Source of the DNA: Paramecium sonneborni
Taxonomy: Eukaryota; Ciliophora; Oligohymenophorea; Peniculida; Parameciidae
DNA length: 64,000 bases
NCBI GenBank assembly: GCA_905182985.1
Contig: CAJJDN010000087.1
Span: 51,360 to 115,359 of the forward strand
Direction: 5' to 3'
The notes under the pieces are model-generated. The model did not search any database and had not been told where the DNA came from. It saw nothing but the letters and a program-made list of their open reading frames with translations. Below are positions 46,640 through 62,469 of the stretch, piece by piece; position 1 is the first letter of the stretch; each line of letters opens with the position of its first letter. Position numbers and translations under genes: made by a program.

Positions 46640-48752
46640 ATGATTTACAAAGATTTGGCAAACCGTTCTCAAAATCATTAAATCTGTAGAGAGAGCTTCA
46701 ATACTTATTTTAAAATTATAGTTTGTAGAATAGTGATGATTAATTTAGGGAATATGGGGTGAATAAATATTCAATAAATTTACTCACAAATAAGAAGATT
46801 ATATGAGTTTTGAAGAATTTCTGACAGGATTGTAAATGTATATAAAATGTTCAGAAGATCAATAAATTAAAAATTTATTCAGATTGTATGATTTACAAAA
46901 TCAAAATGGCATTGCAAAAACTGATTTTTTATAAATGGTATATAATTCTATATTACATTTTTAGTTACATAATTATTCTAAAGAAGAACTTAAAATTATT
47001 TTAAATGATTAACTATTTTTAGAAGAATAATAAATTATAAGTGCTTATTAACGTAGAAAGCGTGTTAAACCTAGAAAAGGTAGTGAAGATTTTTTAAAAA
47101 TGTCATGTAAATTATTTATCTGTTTATTTTTAGTGTAAATGTTAAGAAAACATAGTAATGTATCAGAAAATAAAGAATCCAATCCAAATGATCATTTAAA
47201 TATTTAATAAGGTGATGGTTAATAAAGTTTAAATTCCAAATAATCAATTGATTAGATTTTCACTTTAGATAGTAAAGTGTAAATAAATGGAATACCAATA
47301 AAAGGATTTGGGATAAATCTCTAATTTTCAGTACTATTATAATATTAAATTAAGGTAAATGGATAAAAGATTGAAATGTAAGCAAATTTGAATTTGTTAA
47401 TTAAAAAATATGTTGAAATGGTTTATAAGGCAAAAAATGATTTACCATTAAATTTAGAGGATTTTACACTTTTTGTTAAACATCATCCTAATTTGATAAT
47501 GCCATTGTATTGTGTATTTAATTTTGATGTTTGGGGATTATAGAATAGTTTACCTAAATATAAGAGTTTGTAAAAAATATACTTAAAAATAGACCATTAG
47601 ATATTTAAGGAGAATTGTATAGGATTTCAAAATAGAAGAAAATAAAAACAAAATTCTGTCAACTTTATCCTAATATATTAATGGAATTCTAGAATAAAAA
47701 TGAGATTAAACCGACAAGTATGAATATTTATGAAATAATTAGAAATAATTTGTTTAAGTGGATTAATAATTGAAGAAAGAGTAGATCATAAAAATTAAAA
47801 GTTTGGGTTTGAAATATTTCATATGAATTAACATTATAGTCATAAAATATATCATTGTTCAGATGAAATGTCATTTAGAGAATGGTAAAGAGCATTATCT
47901 TTATATTTTAATGGTGAAGTCAATAAAAAATATTCAATTCTTGATAAAATAGGGGAAGGTAAATATTCAATAGTTTACAGATGTCAAGCTAAAATTAACA
48001 AATAATTTTATGCATTAAAAGTAATAAATAAAATGAATCTTCCATAAGAAGAATAAGATATTGTAAAACATGAAATAAGTATAACAAAATTGTTAAACCA
48101 TTCTTGTATAATAAAATTGATAGATTCAATAGAAAATAGAGATTAAATTCATATAATTACAGAATTAATAGAAGATGGAGATTTATTTGATTATGTCTAA
48201 AATAAATAATATTTAGATGAAAATGAAGCAGCTATTATATTTAATTAATTACTTGATGCTCTGTCATATATTCATTCGATTGGAATAGTACACAGAGATA
48301 TAAAACCTGAAAATATTTTAATGATTTTAGATAAGAATTCAATAAAATAGATAAAATTGATTGATTTTGGTTTGGCAAATCATCTTTCAAAGATTCAAAA
48401 AAATAATGAACATTAAAATTATCATTGTGGGACTTGTAATTATTAAGCTCCTGAAATGTTATAATTTTAAGAAATAACATTTGCTGTTGATGTTTTCGCA
48501 CTTGGTGTTATCCTTTATTATATGTTAAGTGGATACTTACCATTTGATTCTGACATTCCATAAGAGATTATTTAGAATACTATAGATGGTATATATAGTA
48601 TGGATGATTATCATTGGCAGTGTGTAAGTGAAGAAGCTAAAGATTTAATTGTTGGATTATTATAAAATTAGCCAAGTTAAAGACTTACTATTAAAGAGGC
48701 TAAGGAACATGTATGGATTAAAAAGAAATTTGCTAAAAATAATAAATTATGA
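46640..48752 (+). CDS. EF-hand/PH-domain serine/threonine kinase
   Basis: About 661 aa after introns 46721-46748, 47107-47133, 47331-47354, 47570-47592 and 47718-47742. An EF-hand-like N-terminal region ([35 protein letters not shown]) comes first, then an unassigned middle. A PH domain follows ([37 protein letters not shown]), then the kinase: [36 protein letters not shown] and [16 protein letters not shown]. The kinase resembles CAMK/PKD types and keeps all catalytic residues. Lipid binding through PH and calcium input through the EF-like part are inferred. Confidence 0.87.
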
Positions 48753-49573
48753 ATATATTTCATACCAAATGTCTATCTAAAAATCCTATTTCTTTCCCTA
48801 TCATTTTTATACATTAATCAAATAATTTTATTCTTCATTATATTTATTAATCATCTTCCATATTATGTAGCATTAATTATAATTAAATATAATTCAAAAA
48901 TAAATTCAATCTATTTGGCTAATTTTAAAATACTAACATATAGTATCATCTTTGAAGAGATTATATGATATTGGAAAATAAGTTCCAAAAGGAAAATATT
49001 GTTCTAGTAAACATAATTATTGAATTCTAGAGCAACAAACTTCTCTCTTTCTTAATATCTTAGAAAACTAATCATATTTTGATAGAGAAAAAATTATAAT
49101 TAAAGAATATTTATAATTTTTATCATAATATTATTTTAATATTTAGATTAAGCAAATATAAATTTACCTAAGATTTTTATATAATAAAAATAATTGCAAA
49201 GAAAATTTAAACAGTATTTTTAAATAGAAATAATTGTTGCAATATTATAATAATAAATGTTTAAATATTAATTTATCTGTAATTAACAAATATAATATAA
49301 TTTTATTTTAGAATACTCAATAGTTATTTCTATTTTAATATATTTTTTGTTTTTTAAATAAGGAGAGAGCATTTAGATTAAGAAAAGCGAAAAAACTTAA
49401 GAGAGAATTTATTGAGTTTCTAAAAGACTTGAATAAATTAGGAAGTAATTTAGAATTTGAATTTGAAATTTTTAGTGTTAGAAAATAGTAGATTAGTATA
49501 TTAAATGTATTTGTATAATTCTTGAGGTATTTTTTATTCATTAAAATAATTTAGAATAAATTTAATATTATTT
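48753..49573. other. Region between kinase and Snf2 genes, with a possible small exon
   Basis: Mostly AT-rich. A plus-strand stretch at about 49330-49580 reads NKERAFRLRKAKKLKREF and EFIEFLKDLNKLGSN, coiled-coil-like, but I cannot find a start codon or matching introns. Nothing else seen. Confidence 0.35.
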
Positions 49574-52998
<3,425 letters not shown>

Positions 52999-53343
52999 AA
53001 TTTGATTCTAATTTCTATAATATTTAATAATTAAACTAAATTATTGAAAATCAAAATAAATTATATTTATACTTTCCTTTTTATTATTTTAAAATAATAA
53101 TGAATCTTATTCTAGTATGATCATTATGGCATTAAATAAAATTAATATTCTCTAAAAATGATTTCTTTAGATTTGATATAAAATCTACTTTTCATTAGGT
53201 CAGTTTTGGTAAGTTCATTGAGGTAAGATTAGATTTGAATTTCTTAATCCTGTTGTAAACCTCTCTGGATACTAGATAAAATAGTTGTAATTTTAATATA
53301 ATTTTTTTTCCATCTCTTAAAGATATACATTATCATTTTGCAT

Positions 53344-53740
53344 TCACTGAATTGGAGATCTCTAAATTATTTGTTTTTCTTATCTTTTAATTATTTTGAA
53401 ATTTCGATATGGAGTAGAATAAATAGGAATATTATCTAAAGTGCTGTTACAATTATGTTAAAGTAATGATGATACAATTGTTGAACATATTAATAAACAT
53501 GTTTTGTTTATTCTTATTTATAATACTTATTTAACTCTACTGCATACTGAATTAAAACATTTAATTAATTTATCATCTAATCCAACAGAGAATCTATTAT
53601 CAACTTCACTTTTTCGAGTTGTGAAATTTGATTAACATTTCTTTATAGATTCATTTTCTTCTAATACAGTTTCTAAATCCTATAATATTTTGCAAATAAT
53701 AATGTTAAATATGCAATTTATTCATTCATACAATTAATTT
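53344..53740 (-). CDS. Possible gene fragment, unrecognised
   Basis: The minus strand reads DLETVLEENESIKK, then FTTRKSEVDNRFSVGLDD, ending in TGA 53344-53346. No start codon fits and no short intron joins it to the next upstream gene. It may be a missed 3' exon of 53768-54221 or a chance frame. Confidence 0.3.
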
Positions 53741-53767
53741 AATTTGATTAAAGAGAAATTTTCTCAT

Positions 53768-54221
53768 TCATTATAAACTCAAATTTAATGGTTGTTTACT
53801 TTAATCATCTATAATTTTATATTCTTCTTATTATTAATTATATTATTCTTTCAATTTATCATACTCTTCATATTAAGCTTCTTTATTTTTTAATAAAACT
53901 ACTTCAATCTCTTTTTATTTTAATTAATATAATAAATTTTGCTTGTTACTGAAATCTATTAAATTTTCAAATAATTGATCTTACTCAAATTCTTTAATCT
54001 CTTTTTCCTAATTTTATGATTATGCAACTACAAACAACTCAGATGTAATTGATTTATAACTCTATTATGTTATCAATTTCAGGTGAAATAAAGACTTCTT
54101 TTCGACATTATATATCATTTATTACAAAGAGCAATTCATTCTATTGTTGTTCATTAAGTGTATTCATAAATTTAGTTAATCCTTAATGTCTTTCTAAATT
54201 TACTTTATTATTATTAAACAT
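53768..54221 (-). CDS. Small coiled-coil protein (139 aa)
   Basis: One 34-nt intron splits it after ~45 codons. The protein begins MFNNNKVNLERHQGLTKFM and is then Glu/Lys/Gln-rich with heptads (KEAQYEEYDKLKEQYNQ). It may be a small coiled-coil subunit of a trafficking or cytoskeletal complex; no family identified. Confidence 0.5.
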
Positions 54222-54339
54222 TTTAAAAAATTAATCGTTTAATATTTAAAAATACTAATCATTGCAATTATTTAGATAAAATATAAAGAAAGTAATTATT
54301 TAATTTTAGTATTGTAAATAATAAATTGAAATTGATGAA

Positions 54340-55150
54340 TCAATTTTAATCTAGTTTTCTTTTTTTCTTGATTACTTCAAGATAATAAGAAAGATTATGT
54401 CTAAAACAAAGTTCAATATTAGTCTTACTCTCTTTTGTTAATCTATAATTCCATTAACAATTTCCAAAAAATTCTTAACAAAACATTTATCCCATGTTAG
54501 TTCCAATAAATTCTAAAAGTTTGACTTTTCCCATTCTTTCAGGGTTTAATTTAAGGAATTACTTAACCTAAGAATAGTCTAATGCTTTTTTAAGTTCAGG
54601 ATCATCAGAATACTTAATTGAATTTTCTATAAATTGTTAGAGTTATCGAGCAAAACATTTAGGAAGGTTCTTTGTTTCTCCGGGCATTTTTACTTCTATT
54701 TTAGACTAGGAAAATATTTTAATAATCAATTACATTTTTTAATTGTTCTTTATTTGTAAGTTCTAAAAGATAGGATTCTTCAGATTAAAATAGATCAGGT
54801 CCAGCTTAAAAAGAAAATTGATTATTTTCAAATACTTCTCCAGATATATCTTAAAAGTTATTATTCTCCTCATGAATTTGATCAATTTATTCAAAATCTC
54901 TGACTTCATTAAATTGTTATTACAAATCTCAATTATAATTATGTATAAATACCATCATCGTATTTTCTAATTTACTAACTTTTAAATAAAAGATCATTAG
55001 CTTCAAAACTAGGTCTTTTTTCTAATGAAAAAATAAATTAAAAGAATTACCTTCATTATCATTAAGATCGGTGGGGCCTTCTTATGAGGATACATAACAT
55101 AATCCATTATTGTCGTTAGAAAGCTCTAGAGCATCATAATTTGATGACAT
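54340..55150 (-). CDS. Unknown 242-aa protein
   Basis: Three introns of 29, 25 (ending GAG) and 28 nt (54706-54733), exon sum in frame. The N-terminal half is acidic and Asn/Gln-rich; the C-terminal half is better ordered (KNLPKCFARQLQQFIENS, GKVKLLEFIGTNMGQMF, WNYRLTKESKTNIELC) and ends in a basic KKKRK segment that could be a nuclear signal. Not recognised. Confidence 0.6.
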
Positions 55151-55834
55151 TTTTAATTAATAATAATGATTATTAAAAATATAAGCATAAGTTATGAATT
55201 ATAATGTTAAGATATTATAAGTTTAATGCTTAATTCTATTACATGAGTCAAAATGGATTTTGTATTCTTACTTTGTTGCAAGTAGAATTTTTTTACTCTT
55301 TATATTACTTTTTATATATATTATGCAATATGATAAATATCAGAAATATATATGATAAAGCTATAAAATTTATATAATAAAAAAATATATTATATCACAC
55401 TTTTATTTTTATAAACTTTTATAATTAACATTTTTACATAGTTCTTTATACTAAAATTATTATGTTAAGAAATTGGATTGTATTGCTATTATGATTTAGA
55501 TTTAATTACTTGAGTAAATTATTGATTAATTTTATAATATACTCATTCTTCTATACTTATTGATCGTTCAAATTTATATATTTCCTCAAATCTCATCAAT
55601 AATTTTATTCATTATGGTGATATTATAATATAGTCTTTTTTACAAACTTTATGTAAACAATCACTTTTTTTTCAAATGTGAATAATCTATCTATTATAGC
55701 AGTAGTAGTATATATTTCTTTAGTATTTAGAATCTCTAAGTTTTTTGGATGCAAGGGATAATGTTTAAATATTAATAAATTTGTTTAATCAAATCTATAG
55801 CCTAATTTAAAAATCTTAAACATTTTTTAATATT
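55151..55834. other. AT-rich intergenic region
   Basis: A 684-bp gap holding AT runs only; no gene or RNA feature identified. The upstream promoter of the gene starting at 55150 should lie in its left part. Confidence 0.45.
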
Positions 55835-57836
55835 TCAATATTTTTAATATGGATATCCTTAATTAGTCTATTAGTGTTGAAATTTCCATTAATTTAAATG
55901 CAAACGGATTCCATCTTGAAATTCTTTGAAAGTTATTTCTTTGCTTTGATCAACATCAAAAACCCCAAATGCCAGTTTAATATCTTGATCTGTCAATTAA
56001 CCATCAATTTTTCTATATGATTTATTATAAACTAGCATTACCTAAGCATTACTCCAAACTCTTACACATCTAATGTCTAAGAGTCTGATTTATCATACTT
56101 TCTGAATAGTTCATTAATATCGATCTTATATTTCTCAATTGCAATAACTAATTTCTATATAGTTACCATTGCTCTTTCTTATGCTAAATTTGGAGGTGTC
56201 TAATTTGAATTATTTGGTACATAAGCTGGTGGTTATTGATAAACTTAATTATATTATTAGGAATTGTTCATTTAAGGATAAGTTTACATATGATAATTTT
56301 ATTAATTGGAACCAGAAATTGGTTGATTAGGAGGATATTACTATTAATATTATTATGTATATTATTAATATTATTATTATTATTATGGTGAATATTAATT
56401 TGACGTTTATTTTTAATAAGATTATTATTATGGATTTGTAGCTTATCTTTAATACTATTATTATTATTATTATTATTATTAAATAATTTATGGAGATATT
56501 GGTTATGTATTTTTGGATCCTTCAAATTCTTATCCACTTTGAACAAATTATTTAAATTATTCAGTTCCTTCTCTGGTTAGATTATTTTTTTAAGATAAGT
56601 TTTTCATTGACATTTAAACTTAGTTTTCTTCTAACCATTTTTTAAATTCATTCAATTCAATAGAATTACTACCATCTAAATCTATTTTATTAAAAATATA
56701 TTCAATCTCCTCTCTCTCTAACTTAGGATCTATCTCATGTAATAAAAATGTTAATCTAATAAAATAATAAATGATACTCTTTCATATCAAGTGATTTGTC
56801 TCCTGATTTATCATATTTATGAAATACGTTTTCTAAATCAATTTTATCTTTCATAACTTTAAATCTCAAATCTTATACTAGAAACATAGCCTTATCTTCT
56901 AATTATTTAGTTTGATTTGTATAAAATGAAAAACTTTAACCAAAACAAGGATGTCTATATAATTAATCCCATCCTAATCTATTTTATTCTTCTATTTATA
57001 AACAACCTTTAATCATATCTAAAATTAAAGGATCAACATTTTTATCCTGTGGGAATTTTAATGGCTACGATACAATATTCTTTATTAATTCAGGAATTGA
57101 TCTGGCTGTCCATGGAGCTAGGAGCATATCTCTAGATTGAATTACTCTAGCCAAACAGAGTCTCATAAAAAATGAAGCCTAAAGACCAGATATCGCTTTT
57201 TGATGTATATTTCTATGCCTTCAATAATTAGAGAGACTAATAGAGAGGTGTACCAACATTAGAAACTATCATCTATTTCGAAAAGTTATCTAAAGCTTTG
57301 GAAAATCCAAAATCTAAATAACAATTCTTATTCTTTACCAGCAATTTTATAAATATCCCTATTGATAAGTATATTAGCTGGTTTCAAATCTCTATGAATT
57401 ATTCCCTTTTTAACCAATTCCATCATGCCCAAAAGAACGTCAATAAAAAATGATACAGCTTCTTTTTAAGGTAAAAACTTCTTTTTTTTTAAAAGACTAA
57501 GTTTAATTTAGTTTTACTGTTATAAATCCCCACCATTACAAAATTCTTATATTATATAATAATTATTGGATGTCTCAAGCACATCAATCAATTTAACAAC
57601 ATTGTTACCTTATAAATCTCTCATAATTTTTATTTCATTCATCAATCCCTCTCTCAAATAATCATCTTCATTAATCACTTATTTTGAAAGCATCTTAATA
57701 GCCACCAATTCTTTTGTTTTTTCATCTAAACCTTTAAAAACCTAAAAATTAATAAATCAAATACTTATCCATAAGATCCTTATCCAACCATATCACTCAT
57801 CTTGAAGATAAATCGATCTACTTTCTTTTCTCGCAT
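55835..57836 (-). CDS. Protein kinase with four EF-hands and a polyGln linker (CDPK-like layout)
   Basis: About 617 aa after six introns of 23, 21, 25, 28, 22 and 29 nt. The kinase domain is first: GQGSYGQVFKGL, VAIKMLSK, IIHRDLKPANILIN, DFGFSKAL, NVGTPLYQSLQLL and SDIWSLGFIFYETLFG, resembling ULK/CDPK-type kinases. Two EF-hands follow (KYDKSGDKSLDMKE, KIDLDGSNSIELNEF), then about 110 Gln/Asn/Tyr/Pro-rich residues, then two more (KYDKSDSQTLDVQEF, VFDVDQSKEITFKEF). Calcium control of the kinase is expected from the layout. The first EF loop is canonical and the third is weaker. Confidence 0.87.
56340..56480 (-). repeat. TTA/TAA triplet repeats encoding Gln/Asn-rich linker
   Basis: Runs of TTA triplets on the plus strand (for example around 56356-56382 and 56452-56480) read as TAA, i.e. 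Gln, on the coding strand. They open a misleading Asn-rich frame on the same strand that is not a separate gene. Confidence 0.65.
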
Positions 57837-58032
57837 TTTATTTTAATTATATGTATATATATAAATAAATAAATTTTCACTAAAATTCGTTATATTCAAA
57901 GTTCCAGTTGTAAGTTGGCTATATTCAAACAAAATGACCAAAAAATCCAAAAACCTAAAGTAGAATATTGCGAATAAGTGAATTTATATGATTCTTGTAT
58001 AGATTAAATTTATGAAAATAAAACATTCATTG
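57837..58032. other. Intergenic region upstream of EF-hand kinase
   Basis: Short AT-rich spacer; nothing notable. Confidence 0.4.
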
Positions 58033-58920
58033 TCAATATATAACTTGTTTTTTTATCAAAATTTTTTAAAGAATTCTATTTTAATATACTAAATTATATT
58101 TATATCCTCCTCGTTCATGTGATAGAAATAGAGGGATCCGAATAAGATACATAAAATAGCTACTATGATGGAAATAAGAATCAATATTCTATGTTACTTA
58201 ATTTATGATGTTGTAGGATTTTTAATTAGTTTGTAGATAGAATTTAATATAAATGAGTTTGAATTAAAATATTTATTTATACATTTAAAGATTGTAGATT
58301 ATAAATATCTAAAAATAAATACTTTACTTTGTTTTCAATTATATAGAAATAAATAAATAAACAAGTGCAACAACACAAATCGAAAAGATAATAATATTGA
58401 ACCATAAATTTTATAAATAAATATCTTCAATTCCAATTCCATTTTCTTCAAGAATCTTTTTAGCTATCATTTTAATAGTTTCATTTTTAAAGCTACCAAA
58501 TTTATCAGATTTAATAGATGGTTTGTTAATATATGAATGTGATTATTAAGGTTCAAAAGTTGAAGTTGTAACATCTTTAAAACATGGAGTTGAATTCTAA
58601 CCAGATCTGCATCTTTAGGTATAATTTATACTTGATTTGTAGTTGAATCATCTTTTAATAAAGTTTAATCTGATAATGGACAAATCTTTGCCGAATTTCC
58701 ATCACTTGGAACACAAACATTACATATATATTTAAATCCATTATTAAATTCATTACCATTCAATTTAGTTTACTAAGAGTGAATTTCTAACAAACTTTTC
58801 CTCCATTCCAAGATAAAAATTATTAAGGACTTTAAATATTATCATACACATAAATCCTTACACTACCACTAAAAAAAAGTGGAATAAAATATACTCACCA
58901 ATTAATAATTTTATGTTCAT
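58033..58920 (-). CDS. Unknown single-pass membrane protein
   Basis: Three introns of 26, 32 and 35 nt give an in-frame total of 264 codons if the stop is the TGA at 58033-58035. The middle has Cys pairs (YICNVCVPSD, AKICPLSD, CRSG) and the C-terminal third a strong transmembrane segment (FNIIIFSICVVALVYLFI) after a helix MIAKKILEENGIG. The 35-nt intron is long for this genome and the last ~70 codons after the membrane segment look random, so the true stop may be earlier. No family recognised. Confidence 0.45.
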
Positions 58921-59290
58921 ACACTGTTTATTAACATTATTTTGATGTTTACTAAATCAATATCCTTTAAGGTTATTATACTCATTTTTACTAATTTAAA
59001 TTAATTCTATTAATTCTATGTTTTATAAATTAATTCAACAAATCTATATCTTAATAAAAAACTTAAAGGATTATTTGTTGGATAGCTACTTTAAGCATAT
59101 CGATTAACTTCTTAATATTTTGTTATTGAACACCAAACATTGTTAACTGTTATTTATTTCAATTGTAAAACATAAAATAAATTTAATGAATATTATAATG
59201 ATATTATGCAGAATCCCTTTATCTATTATATATTCTATTTCTAAAGACTTAAAATATATATAAAATCAATAATTATAACTAAATTATCAT

Positions 59291-60055
59291 TCAATCTTTT
59301 CTTGAAGCATTTCCAAATAAAGATTTTTTTGAATAATCCATATAATATCTTCTTGATGATCTTGTACTTTCTACAAAATTTTACATCTTGTTTGGAGACA
59401 ATGATGATTTCTAAGGTGTCTCAAATTCACTAAAATCATCATATTACAAATTTCTAGTTGTCATTAAATCATTGAACTCTTTCATTAATCCTTACATTAT
59501 TATCTATAATTTTTATAAATATTTCTATCTCTTTTATTTTATTTTATTTTTCTCATCTGCAAATATTTCAGATGCTTATGAGTAATTATTCTTTATTTTA
59601 GATGATTCCTAATAAAATTTGATTAATTCATTTAATTCTTCTTAACTTATTGTATGTAAATCATTCACATTTTTCATTTAATCTAATTCATTATTTTTAC
59701 TCTATTGCAAAGCATTATAACTTTCTTATAATTTTTCATTCTCCTCATCTAATAAACTTTACAAATCACTTTTTATATTAGTAAATCTATATTTAATACA
59801 AGAAAGACAATTCTCTAATTCATTTTCAATTTACTTCTCTAAATCTTATTATATTGTATTTGTTATAGGTTAAAATTCTATCTAATTAAACGAATCTAAC
59901 TGTTGTTTCACTTAATCATTAAACTATTCAATAGTTTTTCTTTAATGAGTTGCATGATCTTCTAAAAAACAATCAGCACAACCTAATCATTTTAAATTAA
60001 TAATACCAATCTTTTGTTATGTTTAACATATTGGATCTACACAAATATATTTCAT
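59291..60055 (-). CDS. B-box-like zinc-binding coiled-coil protein
   Basis: About 246 aa after a 24-nt intron (ending TAG) that removes an in-frame TGA. The N-terminus reads YICVDPICQTQQKIGCADC followed by LEDHATHQRK, a Cys/His cluster like the B-box of the gene at 36694-37839. A long Gln/Glu coiled coil follows (NELDQMKNVNDLHTISQEE), then a Ser-rich basic tail (KSLFGNASRKD). Likely paralogous or analogous to the other B-box protein. Its 5' two-fifths are repeated at 60798-61145 through duplication 3. Confidence 0.75.
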
Positions 60056-60619
60056 TCTCTATGAATCATGGTTAGAGTTTTAACAGTTGATTTAATCCAT
60101 TAATTTTATTCACAAGAAAAGCGCGAAAGAAATTTGCGGTATTTATTAATTTTTTCACTCAATACAATTTTCATTTTAATTTTGTATATATATTTGATTT
60201 TTCGATTCCTAATCAAAAATGAGATCAATCAATCACCATTATTTTTATATTTTTTTAAATTAATTAATGATATATTATATTATATACTTTTTTATTCACA
60301 ATTCAATGTAAATATGATCTATCTCTCTCTTGAATATATTTCCTATCAATATCATCCTTAATTGCATTCACCTATTTATATTTCTCTTTTTATCTTGTAC
60401 CCTTTTCAATTTTAAATTATTATAAAAATACATTTATTATTTTTGAATAGAGAATATTTATATTTACTTTAAATATATACTAATCAATTCACCACTTTTC
60501 TGTATTTTATTTGTACTGTTTGTTGTTTTCTCAAAATATTTCATATATTCCAATAGCATAAATTTTAAATAAACCTTAGTATTATCTTAACTTAGAGAAG
60601 AATAAATTTTTAGCAAATA
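59708..60619. repeat. Scaffold-join duplication 3, left copy
   Basis: This 912-bp stretch is repeated at 60798-61709, offset 1090, and the two copies are separated by an N gap of 178 bases. The left copy ends exactly at the gap. As the gap lies between two identical flanks, the gap length is likely fictional. Confidence 0.85.
60056..60619. other. Intergenic region upstream of the B-box gene
   Basis: AT-rich sequence with a hydrophobic standard-code frame at 60134-60361 (repeated at 61224-61451), which reads like non-coding T-rich DNA rather than a real gene. It presumably holds the promoter of the B-box gene. Confidence 0.45.
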
Positions 60620-60797
60620 NNNNNNNNNNNNNNNNNNNNNNNNNNNNNNNNNNNNNNNNNNNNNNNNNNNNNNNNNNNNNNNNNNNNNNNNNNNNNNNNN
60701 NNNNNNNNNNNNNNNNNNNNNNNNNNNNNNNNNNNNNNNNNNNNNNNNNNNNNNNNNNNNNNNNNNNNNNNNNNNNNNNNNNNNNNNNNNNNNNNNN
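60620..60797. other. Assembly gap (178 N)
   Basis: An undetermined run of N between the two copies of duplication 3. Frames crossing it are meaningless. Confidence 0.98.
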
Positions 60798-61145
60798 CAA
60801 AGCATTATAACTTTCTTATAATTTTTCATTCTCCTCATCTAATAAACTTTACAAATCACTTTTTATATTAGTAAATCTATATTTAATACAAGAAAGACAA
60901 TTCTCTAATTCATTTTCAATTTACTTCTCTAAATCTTATTATATTGTATTTGTTATAGGTTAAAATTCTATCTAATTAAACGAATCTAACTGTTGTTTCA
61001 CTTAATCATTAAACTATTCAATAGTTTTTCTTTAATGAGTTGCATGATCTTCTAAAAAACAATCAGCACAACCTAATCATTTTAAATTAATAATACCAAT
61101 CTTTTGTTATGTTTAACATATTGGATCTACACAAATATATTTCAT
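60798..61145 (-). CDS. Duplicate 5' fragment of the B-box-like gene
   Basis: Identical to the first part of the gene at 59291-60055 (start at 61143-61145 on the minus strand) and cut by the N gap, so an artefactual copy. Confidence 0.65.
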
Positions 61146-61709
61146 TCTCTATGAATCATGGTTAGAGTTTTAACAGTTGATTTAATCCATTAATTTTATT
61201 CACAAGAAAAGCGCGAAAGAAATTTGCGGTATTTATTAATTTTTTCACTCAATACAATTTTCATTTTAATTTTGTATATATATTTGATTTTTCGATTCCT
61301 AATCAAAAATGAGATCAATCAATCACCATTATTTTTATATTTTTTTAAATTAATTAATGATATATTATATTATATACTTTTTTATTCACAATTCAATGTA
61401 AATATGATCTATCTCTCTCTTGAATATATTTCCTATCAATATCATCCTTAATTGCATTCACCTATTTATATTTCTCTTTTTATCTTGTACCCTTTTCAAT
61501 TTTAAATTATTATAAAAATACATTTATTATTTTTGAATAGAGAATATTTATATTTACTTTAAATATATACTAATCAATTCACCACTTTTCTGTATTTTAT
61601 TTGTACTGTTTGTTGTTTTCTCAAAATATTTCATATATTCCAATAGCATAAATTTTAAATAAACCTTAGTATTATCTTAACTTAGAGAAGAATAAATTTT
61701 TAGCAAATA
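60798..61709. repeat. Scaffold-join duplication 3, right copy
   Basis: Right copy of the 912-bp duplication, starting in mid-gene of the B-box protein and continuing into unique sequence at 61710. Confidence 0.85.
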
Positions 61710-61929
61710 TATATAAATAACTTTTCTATTTCATTATAATCATTAGGGTTGGGTGAAATAATTCAATATCTTTTTTGTCAAATTTATTAATACAAGTGCA
61801 TACTCCATTTCATGTTTAGAATAATGAGAATGCTTATTCAAATGAGACATCATAATATAGATTCATATTTTAAGAAAAGAGCTATAAGTAAAAATGGTAT
61901 TGCAAAATATAGATGATTTATTTTTGTAA

Positions 61930-62440
61930 TATTTTTTAATTTAATTTATTATTTCACTAATATTCTGATGTTTTTAATAATCTATAATGTTTGTAGTCCT
62001 TAGTTATATAGTTCAAATCTAATGGAATAGATGTAAAAAACTCAAATAAATCATAACTTGTATGTAATGATAAAAATTTAGATTCACTAACAAATATTTC
62101 AATGTATTCTTTAAATTAAATTAATTATCAAGTTTAAGCATAAGACTCTAGATTTAGATGAATTATCTGAAAGCTTTAAGAGAGTATTTATACAAATCAA
62201 TAAGAAAAATAAAAATAAGATAATAATAAAATTTTGAATTATTTAAACTAAAGTGAATTATGTGGTAAGATTAAGTTACTTTAAATGCTTGATTCTATAA
62301 ATTAAAAATTCTAATATGAATTTTCAATAAAGGAGAGAGTGCATTGTAATAAAAGGACTCTTCAAAGAATAGCTCTGAATTAAGAATTTAAAAAATTGAA
62401 TTATTTTTTAAGAAAATAAATAGATAATATATGGTATTGA
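61930..62440 (+). CDS. Possible coiled-coil gene, incomplete model
   Basis: Plus-strand frames read HKTLDLDELSESFKRVF and, in another frame, SELCGKIKLLQMLDSINQ then KERVHCNKRTLQRIALNQ, ending at TGA 62438-62440. They look like one protein, but I could not find an intron of the right phase near 62210 to connect them, and the start is unknown. Unrecognised. Confidence 0.35.
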
Positions 62441-62469
62441 TTTATTTTTTAATGTATTATGTTAATGTA

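Noticed and set aside
56268..56546. Asn-rich minus-strand frame
   Set aside because: It is a shifted reading of the polyGln linker of the EF-hand kinase.
60134..60361. Hydrophobic frame repeated at 61224-61451
   Set aside because: Both lie in T-rich non-coding DNA inside an artefactual duplication; no start context or family.
60582..60838. Frames running through the N gap
   Set aside because: The residues are undetermined, so the frames are meaningless.
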